Shown here: positions 1 to 5,921 of the stretch, one piece after another | How positions within the stretch are numbered: the stretch's first letter is position 1 | Layout of the letters: each line of letters opens with the position of its first letter | Assembly: GCA_040509755.1 (NCBI GenBank) | Contig: JBEVKF010000149.1 | Coordinates: 1-21,763, forward strand | Direction of reading: 5' to 3' | DNA: 21,763 nt | Origin: JACVRW01 sp040509755 | GTDB taxonomy: Bacteria > Actinomycetota > Thermoleophilia > Solirubrobacterales > Thermoleophilaceae | Notes under the pieces: generated by a model | Database searches by the model: none | Seen by the model: the letters and a program-made list of their open reading frames with translations, nothing else | What the model was told of the DNA's origin: nothing | Program-made: the position numbers and the translations under genes

Positions 1-377
1 GCCTCCCATGTCGCCTGGTCCTCCCACCAAGGAGGCAATAGAGAGATGAGCGCCGCTCCCACCACCCAACGCGCACGAGGGCCCTGACACCCTCACCGCC
101 GGTTGACAACCCCACCCTCCTTCATAGAGACGAGAAGCGGAAGTAGAGCCTCGCTAAGACTCGACCAGGACGAGGAAGACATAGACCCGCTGACGACGAC
201 GGTGCCAGCGGCCATCGCCAAGCGCGGGGCTCTCGTACCAGTGGGAGCAGTCGCGGCCGCCAACTACTTTCAGGGCTGCCTCGACGAGCGTGAGCGGCTC
301 GTCCAAGCTGGCGCCCTGCACTTGCAGCTCGGCCAAGACCTTGGCGCCATCGACCTCAGCGAACCCGTCTGGCACTA
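1..377. other. Left-edge stretch without a recognisable gene
   Basis: I recognise no protein here in any frame. A good Shine-Dalgarno (AAGGAGG, 29-35) precedes an ATG at 46, but the frame stops after 13 codons (46-87), so it may be a gene start destroyed by decay. CCTCC (20-24) can pair with GGAGG (31-35) and would hide that site. A TTGACA hexamer lies at 103-108 without a convincing -10. A GTG-started frame on the minus strand (154-375) has plausible codon use in its first 40 codons (DEPLTLVEAALKVVGG) but turns arginine-rich and matches nothing I know. The stretch runs into a broken gene and probably belongs to the same decayed region. Confidence 0.4.
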
Positions 378-961
378 AAGGATGCGGACGGCAAGCTCTC
401 GATCCCCGACGGGGCGATCGTGGTGGAGCGCGGCAAGACCCGCTGGTGCTGCCTGGTTGAGGTCAAGACGAGCGGTGCGCCCTTGAAGGCTGAGCAGGTC
501 AACCGCTATCTGGACATGGCGCGCGAGCATCGCCTCGACGCGGTGCTGACTATCTCCAACGAGATCACAGCTACGCCGGCGGACAGCCCGGTGAACGTGG
601 ACGGGCGGAGGCTGCGAGCCGTCAAGCTGTAGCACCTGTCGTGGTGGCGCTTTCTCACCGAGGCCATCGTTCACCATCGCCATCGCGGAATCGCCGACCC
701 CGACCAGGCTTGGATTCTCAGGGAACTGGTCGCCTATCTCGACCATGAGAGGTCCGGCGCCGCAGGCTTCCAGGATATGGGTGACAAGTGGGTGAGCGTG
801 CGGAACGCCGTGACCAACGGCACGCTCCGAGCGGAGATGCTGATGCGCGTGAAGTCGCCGCCCGCTGGGACCAGTTCATCGACTCGCCCATCATCGGGGC
901 GCGACCGGGTAGGAAGCTTCGCCGTCGACACTGCTTGCGGAGCCTACGCCGGGTGGCGTGA
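378..961 (+). pseudogene. Broken gene for a PD-(D/E)XK-like conserved protein
   Basis: The reading frame holding 378 gives IPDGAIVVERGKTRW followed by CLVEVKT, the P-D...E-x-K pattern of the PD-(D/E)XK nuclease fold, then AEQVNRYLDMAREH and LDAVLTISNEITATP. An in-frame TAG at 630-632 interrupts it, yet the same frame continues with protein-like sequence (HLSWWRFLTEAI, GIADPDQAWILRELVAYL, GFQDMGDKWVSVRNAV) to about 835. From 848 the text continues one base out of frame (REVAARWDQFI), which means a 1-base deletion or 2-base insertion between about 830 and 848, and ends at a TGA at 959-961 after unrelated residues. From memory, intact relatives in actinobacteria are several hundred residues long, so the C-terminus is lost as well. 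No intact start is visible; similarity fades upstream of about 378. The family's function is not established to my knowledge. Confidence 0.7.
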
Positions 962-970
962 CTTCGCGTA

Positions 971-990
971 GCCGCGCGAGCAAGCGCGGC
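971..990 (+). terminator. Perfect 7-bp GC hairpin after the pseudogene
   Basis: GCCGCGC (971-977), a 6-nt loop and GCGCGGC (984-990) form a perfect stem 10 bp past the pseudogene's last stop. It is followed by GGTTTCG, with only a short T-run, so termination is plausible but not certain. It also insulates the next gene's promoter from upstream transcription. Confidence 0.4.
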
Positions 991-1011
991 GGTTTCGATC
1001 GTGGATACCCG

Positions 1012-1017
1012 TAGGCT
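1012..1017 (+). promoter_or_regulatory. -10 box TAGGCT giving a leaderless transcript
   Basis: TAGGCT fits the TANNNT -10 consensus and ends six bases before the GTG at 1024, so transcription would start at or next to the start codon. There is no Shine-Dalgarno before this GTG. No clear -35 is visible 17-18 bp upstream. Leaderless mRNAs of this layout are common in actinobacteria. Confidence 0.4.
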
Positions 1018-1023
1018 TATGGC

Positions 1024-1413
1024 GTGACGACCTGGGAGTGGCTGCTGCTTGCCCTTGCGGTTTTGCTGCTCGTGTACGTCGTCCTGGTCTTGGCACTCGT
1101 ATTGGCGGGCCGCCGCAGCGATGCTCGCGCCGTGGCGGACTTCATCCCGGACTGCATCGTGTTCTTCAAGCGGTTGCTGGGCGACTCCCGTGTCGGTTGG
1201 TGGCGCAAGGCGCTCCTTGCCGGTCTGATCGGATACCTGGCAATGCCGTTAGACCTCGTCCCCGACTTCATCCCGGTCGCTGGGCACCTCGACGATGCAA
1301 TCGTCGTCGTCCTGGTCTTGCGCACGCTGCTGCGCGGGTCGGGCGGGCCGCTTCTACGCGAACACTGGCCCGGTTCAGAGCGATCTCTGCGGATGATCCA
1401 GCGTTTCGCCTAA
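1024..1413 (+). CDS. DUF1232 (YkvA-like) small membrane protein
   Basis: This 129-residue protein opens with a strong hydrophobic helix (about residues 4-29, WLLLALAVLLLVYVVLVLAL) and then has a DUF1232-type core: a stretch around residues 56-96 with WWRKALLAG, GYLAMPLDLVPDFIPVAGHLDD and a second hydrophobic segment. The LxPxDLxPDFIPxxGxxDD pattern is the hallmark of the family, whose members are small membrane proteins of unknown function. The GTG at 1024 was chosen because TAGGCT sits at leaderless distance and the helix begins right after it. The gene stands alone, between a pseudogene and a convergent minus-strand cupredoxin-like gene, so neighbours give no clue to its role. Family assignment is firm; function is unknown. 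Confidence 0.85.
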   Translation: MTTWEWLLLALAVLLLVYVVLVLALVLAGRRSDARAVADFIPDCIVFFKRLLGDSRVGWWRKALLAGLIGYLAMPLDLVPDFIPVAGHLDDAIVVVLVLRTLLRGSGGPLLREHWPGSERSLRMIQRFA

Positions 1414-1460
1414 CGGCTGATTCCACGCTCGGGTCGGCGCGTCGTTTGCGCCACCAGCCG
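1414..1460 (+). terminator. Nested inverted repeats after the DUF1232 gene
   Basis: CGGCTG (1414-1419) pairs with CAGCCG (1455-1460), enclosing a second hairpin, GGCGC (1436-1440) with GCGCC (1448-1452). The structure begins directly after the stop codon. There is no T-tract, so a terminator role is tentative. Confidence 0.3.
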
Positions 1461-1498
1461 TGTGAGAAATGCCCGGCACGCACCACGAGCGGCAGGTC

Positions 1499-1537
1499 CC
1501 GGAGGTTTCCGACGAAGGGTCGAGGGGGGGCTCCCCC
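1499..1537 (+). repeat. G-rich element, copy A
   Basis: CCGGAGGTTTC (1499-1509), 11 bases later CGAGGGGGG, then a C-run (1533-1537) that can fold back on the G-run. A second copy with the same order and orientation lies at 2191-2228. The two copies bracket the cupredoxin-like gene. Whether this is a terminator, a protein site or a small dispersed repeat cannot be told from two copies. Confidence 0.45.
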
Positions 1538-1551
1538 AGACAGAGATAGAC

Positions 1552-1581
1552 GAGGGCGCCACCCGCAACCGTGGCGCCCTC
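1552..1581 (-). terminator. Perfect 11-bp hairpin after the cupredoxin-like gene
   Basis: GAGGGCGCCAC (1552-1562) and GTGGCGCCCTC (1571-1581) form a perfect stem around an 8-nt loop, 14 bp beyond the minus-strand stop codon at 1596. On the minus strand the following bases are only mildly T-rich. It lies between two convergent genes and could serve both. Confidence 0.65.
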
Positions 1582-1595
1582 CGAAAATGACGCGG

Positions 1596-2093
1596 CTACC
1601 CGGCGACGACGTCGAAGAGCCCGACGAAGCCCAACCTGTAGTGCGGTGTGCCGTCAGGAGTCGTTATCGGACAGAAGTAGCCGTACTGCCCAGGGACCGT
1701 GAGGTCGAACTGCTTCTGGTGTTCCTTCCCCGGTGGTGAGAAGACCGCCCCCGCCTCGAAAGCCCCCTCTGGCGGCGGAGCCCCGGCGTCGACAGCGTCG
1801 AGCACCTCGACGAACTCGTCGACCGTGAGGCCTTCCGGCAGCCCGCCGACGACGGCCAGGACATGTGGCCCGATCGAGTTATTGATCAACCGGACTTTGT
1901 ACGTGTCCGCCGGAACCGGAAACACCGAAGGGGATGTTGTAACCACGAACCGGATCGACCCACTCGAGAAATCGTCGGTGACGGTCGCCTGAACCTTTGT
2001 CGGTGCTGTTGCACTGGCGACCGATGCCGGTAGGGCGAGTGCCGCGGACGCTACGAGCATTAGGCCCAGGGCACACCATCTGCTGCTACGCAT
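1596..2093 (-). CDS. Secreted cupredoxin-like (plastocyanin-fold) protein
   Basis: The 165-residue product has a clear Sec-type signal peptide: SSRWCALG, a hydrophobic core to about residue 27 and an ASVASA cleavage region. The mature part looks like a cupredoxin: IGPHVLAVVGG (H77) near the N-terminal ligand, and C-terminal GQYGYFCPITTPDGTPHYRLGF with C141 and H151. Type 1 copper sites normally add a methionine four or five residues after the second histidine; here that place is Phe156 (LGF instead of LGM). Copper may still bind through His-Cys-His, or the protein may have lost copper. It would act outside the membrane, possibly as an electron carrier or copper-binding protein. The ATG at 2093 follows GGAGGAG with a 3-5 base gap. 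It is a single-gene unit ending in a strong hairpin. Fold call is good; role is inferred. Confidence 0.75.
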   Translation of the reverse strand: MRSSRWCALGLMLVASAALALPASVASATAPTKVQATVTDDFSSGSIRFVVTTSPSVFPVPADTYKVRLINNSIGPHVLAVVGGLPEGLTVDEFVEVLDAVDAGAPPPEGAFEAGAVFSPPGKEHQKQFDLTVPGQYGYFCPITTPDGTPHYRLGFVGLFDVVAG

Positions 2094-2151
2094 GGGCTCC
2101 TCCGTTCGTCGGATTAGCCTCCCGCGCCGAGCCTCTCAGACCGCGTATCGG

Positions 2152-2166
2152 CCGTCAACTTGACGG
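2152..2166. promoter_or_regulatory. 15-bp palindrome upstream of the cupredoxin-like gene
   Basis: CCGTCAACTTGACGG is a perfect 7+1+7 inverted repeat about 60 bp upstream of the minus-strand start. Its half on the minus strand contains TTGACG, close to a -35 hexamer, with GAGGCT 17 bases further as a weak -10. This is what an operator overlapping a promoter would look like. The regulator is unknown. Confidence 0.35.
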
Positions 2167-2190
2167 GATCCCTTAGCGCGTCGGGCGGAC

Positions 2191-2228
2191 CCGGAGGTTT
2201 CACAAGGGGGCCGAGGGGGGCCCCCTTG
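2191..2228 (+). repeat. G-rich element, copy B, with 8-bp hairpin
   Basis: CCGGAGGTTTC (2191-2201), 10 bases, then CGAGGGGGG and a C-run: the same order as at 1499-1537. In this copy CAAGGGGG (2203-2210) pairs perfectly with CCCCCTTG (2221-2228) around a 10-nt G-rich loop. It lies between the divergent cupredoxin-like gene and the small plus-strand ORF, so it could shield one from the other or belong to the small ORF's leader. Confidence 0.45.
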
Positions 2229-2268
2229 CCACGTGTCCGTCCGATTCTCCGAGGACAACCACGGTACG

Positions 2269-2280
2269 AAAGGAGGTGAT
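2269..2280 (+). promoter_or_regulatory. Near-maximal Shine-Dalgarno AAAGGAGGTGAT
   Basis: AAAGGAGGTGAT, preceded by G, is complementary to the whole anti-Shine-Dalgarno tail of bacterial 16S rRNA. It ends four bases before CTG 2285 and overlaps the GTG at 2276, so ribosome spacing favours the CTG as start of the small ORF. Confidence 0.65.
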
Positions 2281-2284
2281 TCCC

Positions 2285-2470
2285 CTGAGCGAACAGGACA
2301 AGCATGTCCAGCCAGAGAAGGTCGAGCAGCGCAAAGGCGTCATGAACGACGTCGTGCTGCCCGTCATTCAGACCGGGGCCGGCGGCGCTGCCGCTGGCGC
2401 GGCGAACGCCTGGCTTAGCAACAAGCTCGGCGGCGGCCAGAAGCAGCCGCCGCCAAAGAAGGACAACTAG
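2285..2470 (+). CDS. Small glycine/alanine-rich protein with probable CTG start
   Basis: A 61-residue product: charged N-terminal third (LSEQDKHVQPEKVEQRKG), a Gly/Ala-rich middle (IQTGAGGAAAGAANAWLSNK, glycine-zipper-like) and a basic Pro/Lys tail ending PPPKKDN. The in-frame GTG at 2276 lies inside the Shine-Dalgarno, so the CTG at 2285 is the better start. The next in-frame ATG (2342) would leave only the C-terminal two thirds. The very strong ribosome site and the hairpin straight after the stop argue that it is really expressed. I do not recognise a family. The middle segment could associate with membrane or self-assemble; that is inference. Confidence 0.55.
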   Translation: MSEQDKHVQPEKVEQRKGVMNDVVLPVIQTGAGGAAAGAANAWLSNKLGGGQKQPPPKKDN

Positions 2471-2473
2471 GTC

Positions 2474-2520
2474 AGCCTGAGCACGAGCGCCGTCCCCACG
2501 ACGGGCGGCGCCCGCAGGCT
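2474..2520 (+). terminator. Bulged long hairpin after the small ORF
   Basis: AGCCTG (2474-2479) pairs with CAGGCT (2515-2520). Inside, GCGCCGTC (2487-2494) pairs with GACGG and GGCGC (2500-2511) around a 2-base bulge. It starts 3 bp after the stop codon and is followed by CTT. It is a good structural terminator candidate for the small ORF. Confidence 0.5.
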
Positions 2521-2652
2521 CTTGGAAGCCGGCCGCAGTTTGGCAGGGCGCTCGGACTGGCGCGCTCGCGCAGGCGCCGCGCAGAAACGGAACCCGAACG
2601 GAACCCCGCGCGCCTACCGATCGGCCACGATCCCGCTGCGGGCTGCGACCGA

Positions 2653-2702
2653 TGGGCGCGGCTGGGTTCGAACCAGCGACCTCTCGCGTGTGAGGCGAGC
2701 GC
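2653..2702 (-). pseudogene. 3' half of tRNA-Val (anticodon CAC), 5' half absent
   Basis: Read on the minus strand, CTCGC-CTCACAC-GCGAG forms an anticodon arm with T33 and anticodon CAC (2690-2692), then variable bases AGGTC, a T arm GCTGG-TTCGAAC-CCAGC, the acceptor 3' strand CGCGCCC and discriminator A. No CCA is encoded. The 5' half is missing: where GGGCGCG and a D arm should be, there is unrelated sequence, and no such half appears anywhere in 2703-3126. Orphan 3' ends of tRNA genes are typical of integration (att) scars, because integrases often recombine in the anticodon or T arm and duplicate the 3' part. No integrase and no intact copy lie in this window, so a simple decayed tRNA is also possible. 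Confidence 0.75.
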
Positions 2703-3042
2703 GGGCCGCTGCCGTTACTGCATCTCTCGCGAACGCCTGCCAATCGACACTCGACTACAGGCGCCTCTGGCGTCTGTTGCGAGCTGTTGCGCTCTGCCGC
2801 GTCCACGAGCGCTCCCGTAGCGGCTTCGAGCAGGGTGGGTGACCGAGTGCCGTCTGGCGGGTCCTCGTCAGCGCCGCATGTCCGCCGGCAACTCGTGCGC
2901 ATGCGCAGGCATTGGACCGCACTTCTAAAGCCCCCGCCGCGACGAGGCTGGCGCATTGTGGGGCGCGCACCCGGCGGCGAGTGCTGGCGCGCAGCGGGCG
3001 CACAGGTTCTAAAAGACGCGGGTTTGCAGGTAGTTTCGGACG

Positions 3043-3065
3043 CCGCCGGTCTATCCAACCGGCGG
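3043..3065 (-). terminator. Perfect 8-bp hairpin downstream of the STAS gene
   Basis: CCGCCGGT (3043-3050) and ACCGGCGG (3058-3065) pair perfectly around a 7-nt loop, about 60 bp past the STAS gene's stop. There is no T-tract on the minus strand. It is a possible end of the tatA-tatC-STAS transcript. Confidence 0.35.
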
Positions 3066-3126
3066 TCGGCAGCGGGATGGGCGCAGGTCTAGAAGACCCG
3101 GGCGGGGTCGCCTCGGCGCGACTTGG

Positions 3127-3480
3127 TTAGTCGGCGGCGGTGACTGCGGCCAGCGCTTCCTCGCGGGAAGAGTGGATCGGAAAAACCCTGTCGAGCCCGG
3201 TGATCTCGAAGATCTTGGTGATGTTGTCGTCGGTGCAGACGAGTGCCAGCGAGCCTCCGGCGGGCCGGAGGCGCTTGACGCCGCCGACGAGCACGCCGAG
3301 CGTCGTCGAGTCGATGAAGGTGGCCTTCGACAGGTCGACCACGATCTGCTTCTTGCCCGACTCGATCAGCTCGACCATGCGCTCCTTGAACTCGGGCGCG
3401 GTATACAGGTCGACCTCGCCGCCCAGCTCGATCACATGGGTCTCGTCGTCGATGGCCTCGTCTTCGATGTGGAAGTTCAA
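3127..3480 (-). CDS. STAS-domain anti-anti-sigma factor
   Basis: The whole 117-residue protein is one STAS domain of the SpoIIAA/RsbV type: N-terminal strand with ELGGEVDLYTAPEF, central VVDLSKATFIDSTTLGVL and C-terminal ITGLDRVFPIHSSREEAL. Ser58 in FIDSTTLG sits where the phosphorylated serine of SpoIIAA does, so a partner anti-sigma serine kinase should phosphorylate it, and the unphosphorylated form should free a sigma factor. No kinase or sigma gene is in the window. Translation most likely begins at TTG 3480, preceded by GGGGAGAAG; no ATG fits the domain's N-terminus. It is last in the tatA-tatC-membrane protein series, 58 bp after the preceding gene, so co-transcription is possible but not certain. 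Confidence 0.88.
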   Translation of the reverse strand: MNFHIEDEAIDDETHVIELGGEVDLYTAPEFKERMVELIESGKKQIVVDLSKATFIDSTTLGVLVGGVKRLRPAGGSLALVCTDDNITKIFEITGLDRVFPIHSSREEALAAVTAAD

Positions 3481-3538
3481 GCTCTTCTCCCCGGGTTGGT
3501 CCTTCTCGCTCGGCCGGCAGTTGCGAGCGAAGGGTACG

Positions 3539-4198
3539 TCAGCCGCTCGGTTGCTGCTCGGGCGGGACCGGCTTCTTCAGTTGCTCGACCTGCTTCTCCA
3601 CCTGCTTGCGTAGGTCCTTCGGCGCGAGGTCCACCGCTTTCTGGCCCGCCAGATCGGCCGTTCGCGTGTCCCCGGCCGTCACGGCACGCTGAACGAGCGC
3701 GAGGTATGCCTGGAAATCGTTCTGGCGCTCGGCCACGATCTGCATGGCGCGCTGCGCCTGCTTAGGCTGATCCAGCCCGGCGGGGTCGTAGATCTGGAGA
3801 GCCAAACGCGCCAGGGAGTCGGATGGCTTGTCCACGGCGTCCACGTAGCGCACCCAATAGGTCGATGCCTTGCGCAGGTCGGCCTTCGCTTCCGGCGGGA
3901 ACTCAGTCGCTCCCGACTCGAGGCGAGCGGACGCAAGCGCGAAGTTGTCGCGCACCAGCGTCGCGAGCAGCGCCTCGTTGGCGGGGGACGCAGCCAAGCG
4001 CTTCTCGTTTCGTTCGATGCGCTCCTCGAGCTGGCTGTTGTCGCCGCCGCTGTCTTCGCTCTTGAAGGCGTCGACCAAGCCGCCCGACACGTCGCCCCCG
4101 ATCCCGAACAGCACCAGTCCGCCACCCATCAACAGGGCAAGGAACAGGTAAGTGACCTGAACCGCGCGGCGGCGTCGTCCTCTGAGGTCGAAAAGCAT
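3539..4198 (-). CDS. Membrane-anchored TPR-like protein of unknown function
   Basis: The 219-residue product has an arginine-rich start (LRGRRRRAVQ), one transmembrane helix (about residues 15-35, YLFLALLMGGGLVLFGIGG) and a long helical extracytoplasmic or cytoplasmic part. Around residue 55 comes a charged coiled-coil-like segment (QLEERIERNEKRL), followed by helix pairs that resemble tetratricopeptide repeats (residues about 68-205) and a Pro/Gln tail. It starts 12 bp after tatC's stop and is presumably co-transcribed with tatA and tatC. Such a protein could scaffold or assist the translocon, but nothing in the sequence proves that. No catalytic motif was seen. Confidence 0.7.
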   Translation of the reverse strand: MLFDLRGRRRRAVQVTYLFLALLMGGGLVLFGIGGDVSGGLVDAFKSEDSGGDNSQLEERIERNEKRLAASPANEALLATLVRDNFALASARLESGATEFPPEAKADLRKASTYWVRYVDAVDKPSDSLARLALQIYDPAGLDQPKQAQRAMQIVAERQNDFQAYLALVQRAVTAGDTRTADLAGQKAVDLAPKDLRKQVEKQVEQLKKPVPPEQQPSG

Positions 4199-4210
4199 GC
4201 GCGCGAAAGG

Positions 4211-4981
4211 CTAGCTGGAGCCCTCCGGTGCGGGCTGGTCCACGACATCGGCGAGCGGCCGTCCCCAGGCGGCCGCCATCAGAATGCTGACCTCGTAGAG
4301 CATGTAGAGCGGTATCGACTCGAGCACGAGCGTCAGCGGATCGAGGGTCGGCAGGAGCGAGGCCAAGACAACGATCACCACTACGGCGTAGCGACGTCCC
4401 TTTCGGAGCTTCTCGGCGTTGGTGAGGCCGAGCTTGCACGCGGCCAGGATCCCGACTGGAATCTGGAAGCCGAGGCCCATGGCGAGCATCAGGAGCGTGA
4501 CGAACGAGTAGTAGTCGCGAGCCCGCACCTGGGTGTTGAACTCGTCGGCGTTGAAGTTGAGCAGGAAGTCGAGCGCCGGGGTGAGGACGATGAAGTAGCA
4601 GAACACCACGCCCGTGATGAACAGGATGGGCACCATCAGCAGCAACGGGGTGGCCACCCGGCGCTCGCTTGGGCTGAAAGCGGGCAGAACGAAGGCGTAG
4701 AGCTGGTAGAGGATCACCGGCAGCGCGATCAGCATGGCGGCGTACGCCGAGGTGGTGAGGGTGGTGTAGAACGCCTCGGCCGGCCCCAGCGTGATCGGCT
4801 CGTCGATCTTGTCGGGCAGCGGGTGGTTGACGATCTCGAGGACGAGGTCGTTCTGCCAGCCGGTCAGCGCCCAAGCCGCCCCGAAGGCGAGCGCACAGAT
4901 GATCAGCCGAGTGCGCAGCTCGTCGAGATGATCGATGACCGAGAGCCGGTCATCGTGCGATATCGGCCGAATTCGCCGCAC
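4211..4981 (-). CDS. tatC: Sec-independent protein translocase TatC
   Basis: TatC is the multi-pass receptor that binds twin-arginine signal peptides and, with TatA, exports folded proteins. The 256-residue protein has the family N-terminus IDHLDELRTRLI, six predicted hydrophobic segments, and the first-loop and second-helix region with LYQLYAFVLPAFSPSERR. Length is normal for the family. The start is taken at GTG 4981, 19 bp after tatA's stop, because the HLDELR motif then falls about 17 residues in, as usual. A TatB gene is not seen next to it, which fits the minimal TatAC systems of many Gram-positive bacteria. A likely substrate, the Rieske protein QcrA, is encoded about 5 kb away. Confidence 0.96.
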   Translation of the reverse strand: MRRIRPISHDDRLSVIDHLDELRTRLIICALAFGAAWALTGWQNDLVLEIVNHPLPDKIDEPITLGPAEAFYTTLTTSAYAAMLIALPVILYQLYAFVLPAFSPSERRVATPLLLMVPILFITGVVFCYFIVLTPALDFLLNFNADEFNTQVRARDYYSFVTLLMLAMGLGFQIPVGILAACKLGLTNAEKLRKGRRYAVVVIVVLASLLPTLDPLTLVLESIPLYMLYEVSILMAAAWGRPLADVVDQPAPEGSS

Positions 4982-5000
4982 GCCCTACGCGGCCCCGCGG

Positions 5001-5240
5001 CTAGGAGTTCTGCTCGGAGGCCGTGGTCGTCTTAGTGGTCGTGGTCGTCGTCGTCCCCGGCTCGGGCACTTCGGCCGAGCTCTCGGTGAGCTCGTCCTTG
5101 TCCTTGCCGGTGACCGAGTCCTTGAACTCGCGCATTCCACGTCCCATCGATCGGCCCAGATCAGGCAGGCGCTTCGGACCAAAAATGATCAGGACGATCA
5201 CAAGGATGATCACGATCTCGAGCGGGCCTGGAGTCCACAT
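5001..5240 (-). CDS. tatA: Twin-arginine translocase pore subunit TatA
   Basis: The 79-residue product has the full TatA layout: a short N-terminus, a single membrane helix (residues about 6-20, GPLEIVIILVIVLIIF), the hinge FGPKRLPDLGR and an amphipathic helix (SMGRGMREFKDSV). The tail is acidic and then carries a low-complexity threonine run (TTTTTTTKTTT), encoded by GTC/GTG repeats in the plus-strand text. The open frame extends much further upstream, but that part is antisense to dcd; the ATG at 5240 puts the helix at the N-terminus as in every TatA. No strong ribosome site precedes it. It is the first gene of the tatA-tatC set and is divergent from dcd. Confidence 0.95.
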   Translation of the reverse strand: MWTPGPLEIVIILVIVLIIFGPKRLPDLGRSMGRGMREFKDSVTGKDKDELTESSAEVPEPGTTTTTTTKTTTASEQNS

Positions 5241-5300
5241 GGCCTGACTGATGGTAGCCGTTGCTGAAGCCGTCGCCCGGAATTGGCAGGATCCCCCTCC
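5241..5300. promoter_or_regulatory. 60-bp divergent region between tatA and dcd
   Basis: Both promoters must lie in or near these 60 bp. On the minus strand TACCAT is a possible -10 for tatA with no good -35. I see no clear promoter for dcd. The spacing means the two transcripts could share control. Confidence 0.3.
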
Positions 5301-5882
5301 ATGACGAGCTCGGTTCTCTCCGACGGCACGATCCGGCGCTTGGTCGCTGAAGGCCGCATCAAGATCGACCCTTGGGACCCGAAGATGGTTCAGCCGGCGA
5401 GCATCGATCTCAAGCTCGGCGGTTCCTTCCGCGTCTTCCATAACCACAAGATCAAGGCCATCGATCTGGCGGCCCCGCCGTCGGACTTGACCGAGCACGT
5501 CCGAGTGGACCAGGGCGACGAGTTCGTGATCCACCCCACCGAGTTCGTCCTGGGCCGGACGACCGAGGTCGTTGAGCTGCCGGACGACGTGGTGGCGCGT
5601 ATAGAAGGGAAGAGCAGCCTCGGCCGCCTCGGCCTGATCGTCCACGCCACCGCGGGCTTCGTCGACCCCGGCTTCAGCGGTTCGCTCACCCTGGAGATCA
5701 CCAACTTCAACTCGGTTCCGATCGTCCTGCGTCCAGGCCTGCCGATCGCTCAGCTCTCGTTCATGACCTTGGACCTCCCCGCCGAGCGGCCCTACGGGCA
5801 TCCCGATCTCGGGAGTCACTACCACGGCCAGACCGAGGCCACCGAGTCCCGCTATGAGGGCGGGCCGGCAAGGCCGCGCTGA
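5301..5882 (+). CDS. dcd: dCTP deaminase (possibly bifunctional with dUTPase)
   Basis: Dcd deaminates dCTP; actinobacterial forms can also hydrolyse the dUTP formed, giving dUMP for thymidylate synthesis. The 193-residue length is typical of the bacterial enzyme. Diagnostic stretches are MVQPASIDLKLG near the N-terminus, the catalytic region EGKSSLGRLGLIVHATAGF (Ser and Arg of SSLGR), DPGFSGSLTLEITN with the catalytic glutamate, and PGLPIAQLSF; the C-terminus has Y..H...Q that covers the nucleotide. The ATG at 5301 is preferred over an upstream in-frame TTG (5283), because the family begins about five residues before LSDGTIRRL. The zinc-ribbon gene follows 134 bp later on the same strand. Whether the protein is mono- or bifunctional cannot be decided here. 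Confidence 0.95.
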   Translation: MTSSVLSDGTIRRLVAEGRIKIDPWDPKMVQPASIDLKLGGSFRVFHNHKIKAIDLAAPPSDLTEHVRVDQGDEFVIHPTEFVLGRTTEVVELPDDVVARIEGKSSLGRLGLIVHATAGFVDPGFSGSLTLEITNFNSVPIVLRPGLPIAQLSFMTLDLPAERPYGHPDLGSHYHGQTEATESRYEGGPARPR

Positions 5883-5921
5883 GCTGTAGCGCAACCGGAT
5901 CTCGCAGCGCAGCGTAAGTAA

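Larger units (their letters stand above)
2521..3126. other. 606-bp stretch with no recognisable coding sequence
   Basis: Frames are open on both strands, as expected at this GC content, but none gives family-like protein and none has a ribosome site. The long minus-strand frame across it includes the TREVAGSNPAAPI string that is a translation artefact of tRNA sequence. What can be identified is a tRNA-Val 3' fragment (2653-2702), a hairpin (3043-3065) and a small stem GTCGC/GCGAC (3107-3122) just after the STAS gene's stop. The rest looks like decayed intergenic DNA. Confidence 0.5.

Noticed and set aside
46..87. 13-codon ORF with good Shine-Dalgarno
   Set aside because: Too short and without family evidence to call a gene; recorded only in the left-edge description.
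2653..2740. A complete tRNA-Val gene
   Set aside because: No 5' acceptor strand GGGCGCG and no D arm upstream of the anticodon arm.
2114..3058. 314-codon minus-strand open frame
   Set aside because: Contains the TREVAGSNPAAPI artefact of tRNA translation and no protein-like segments.
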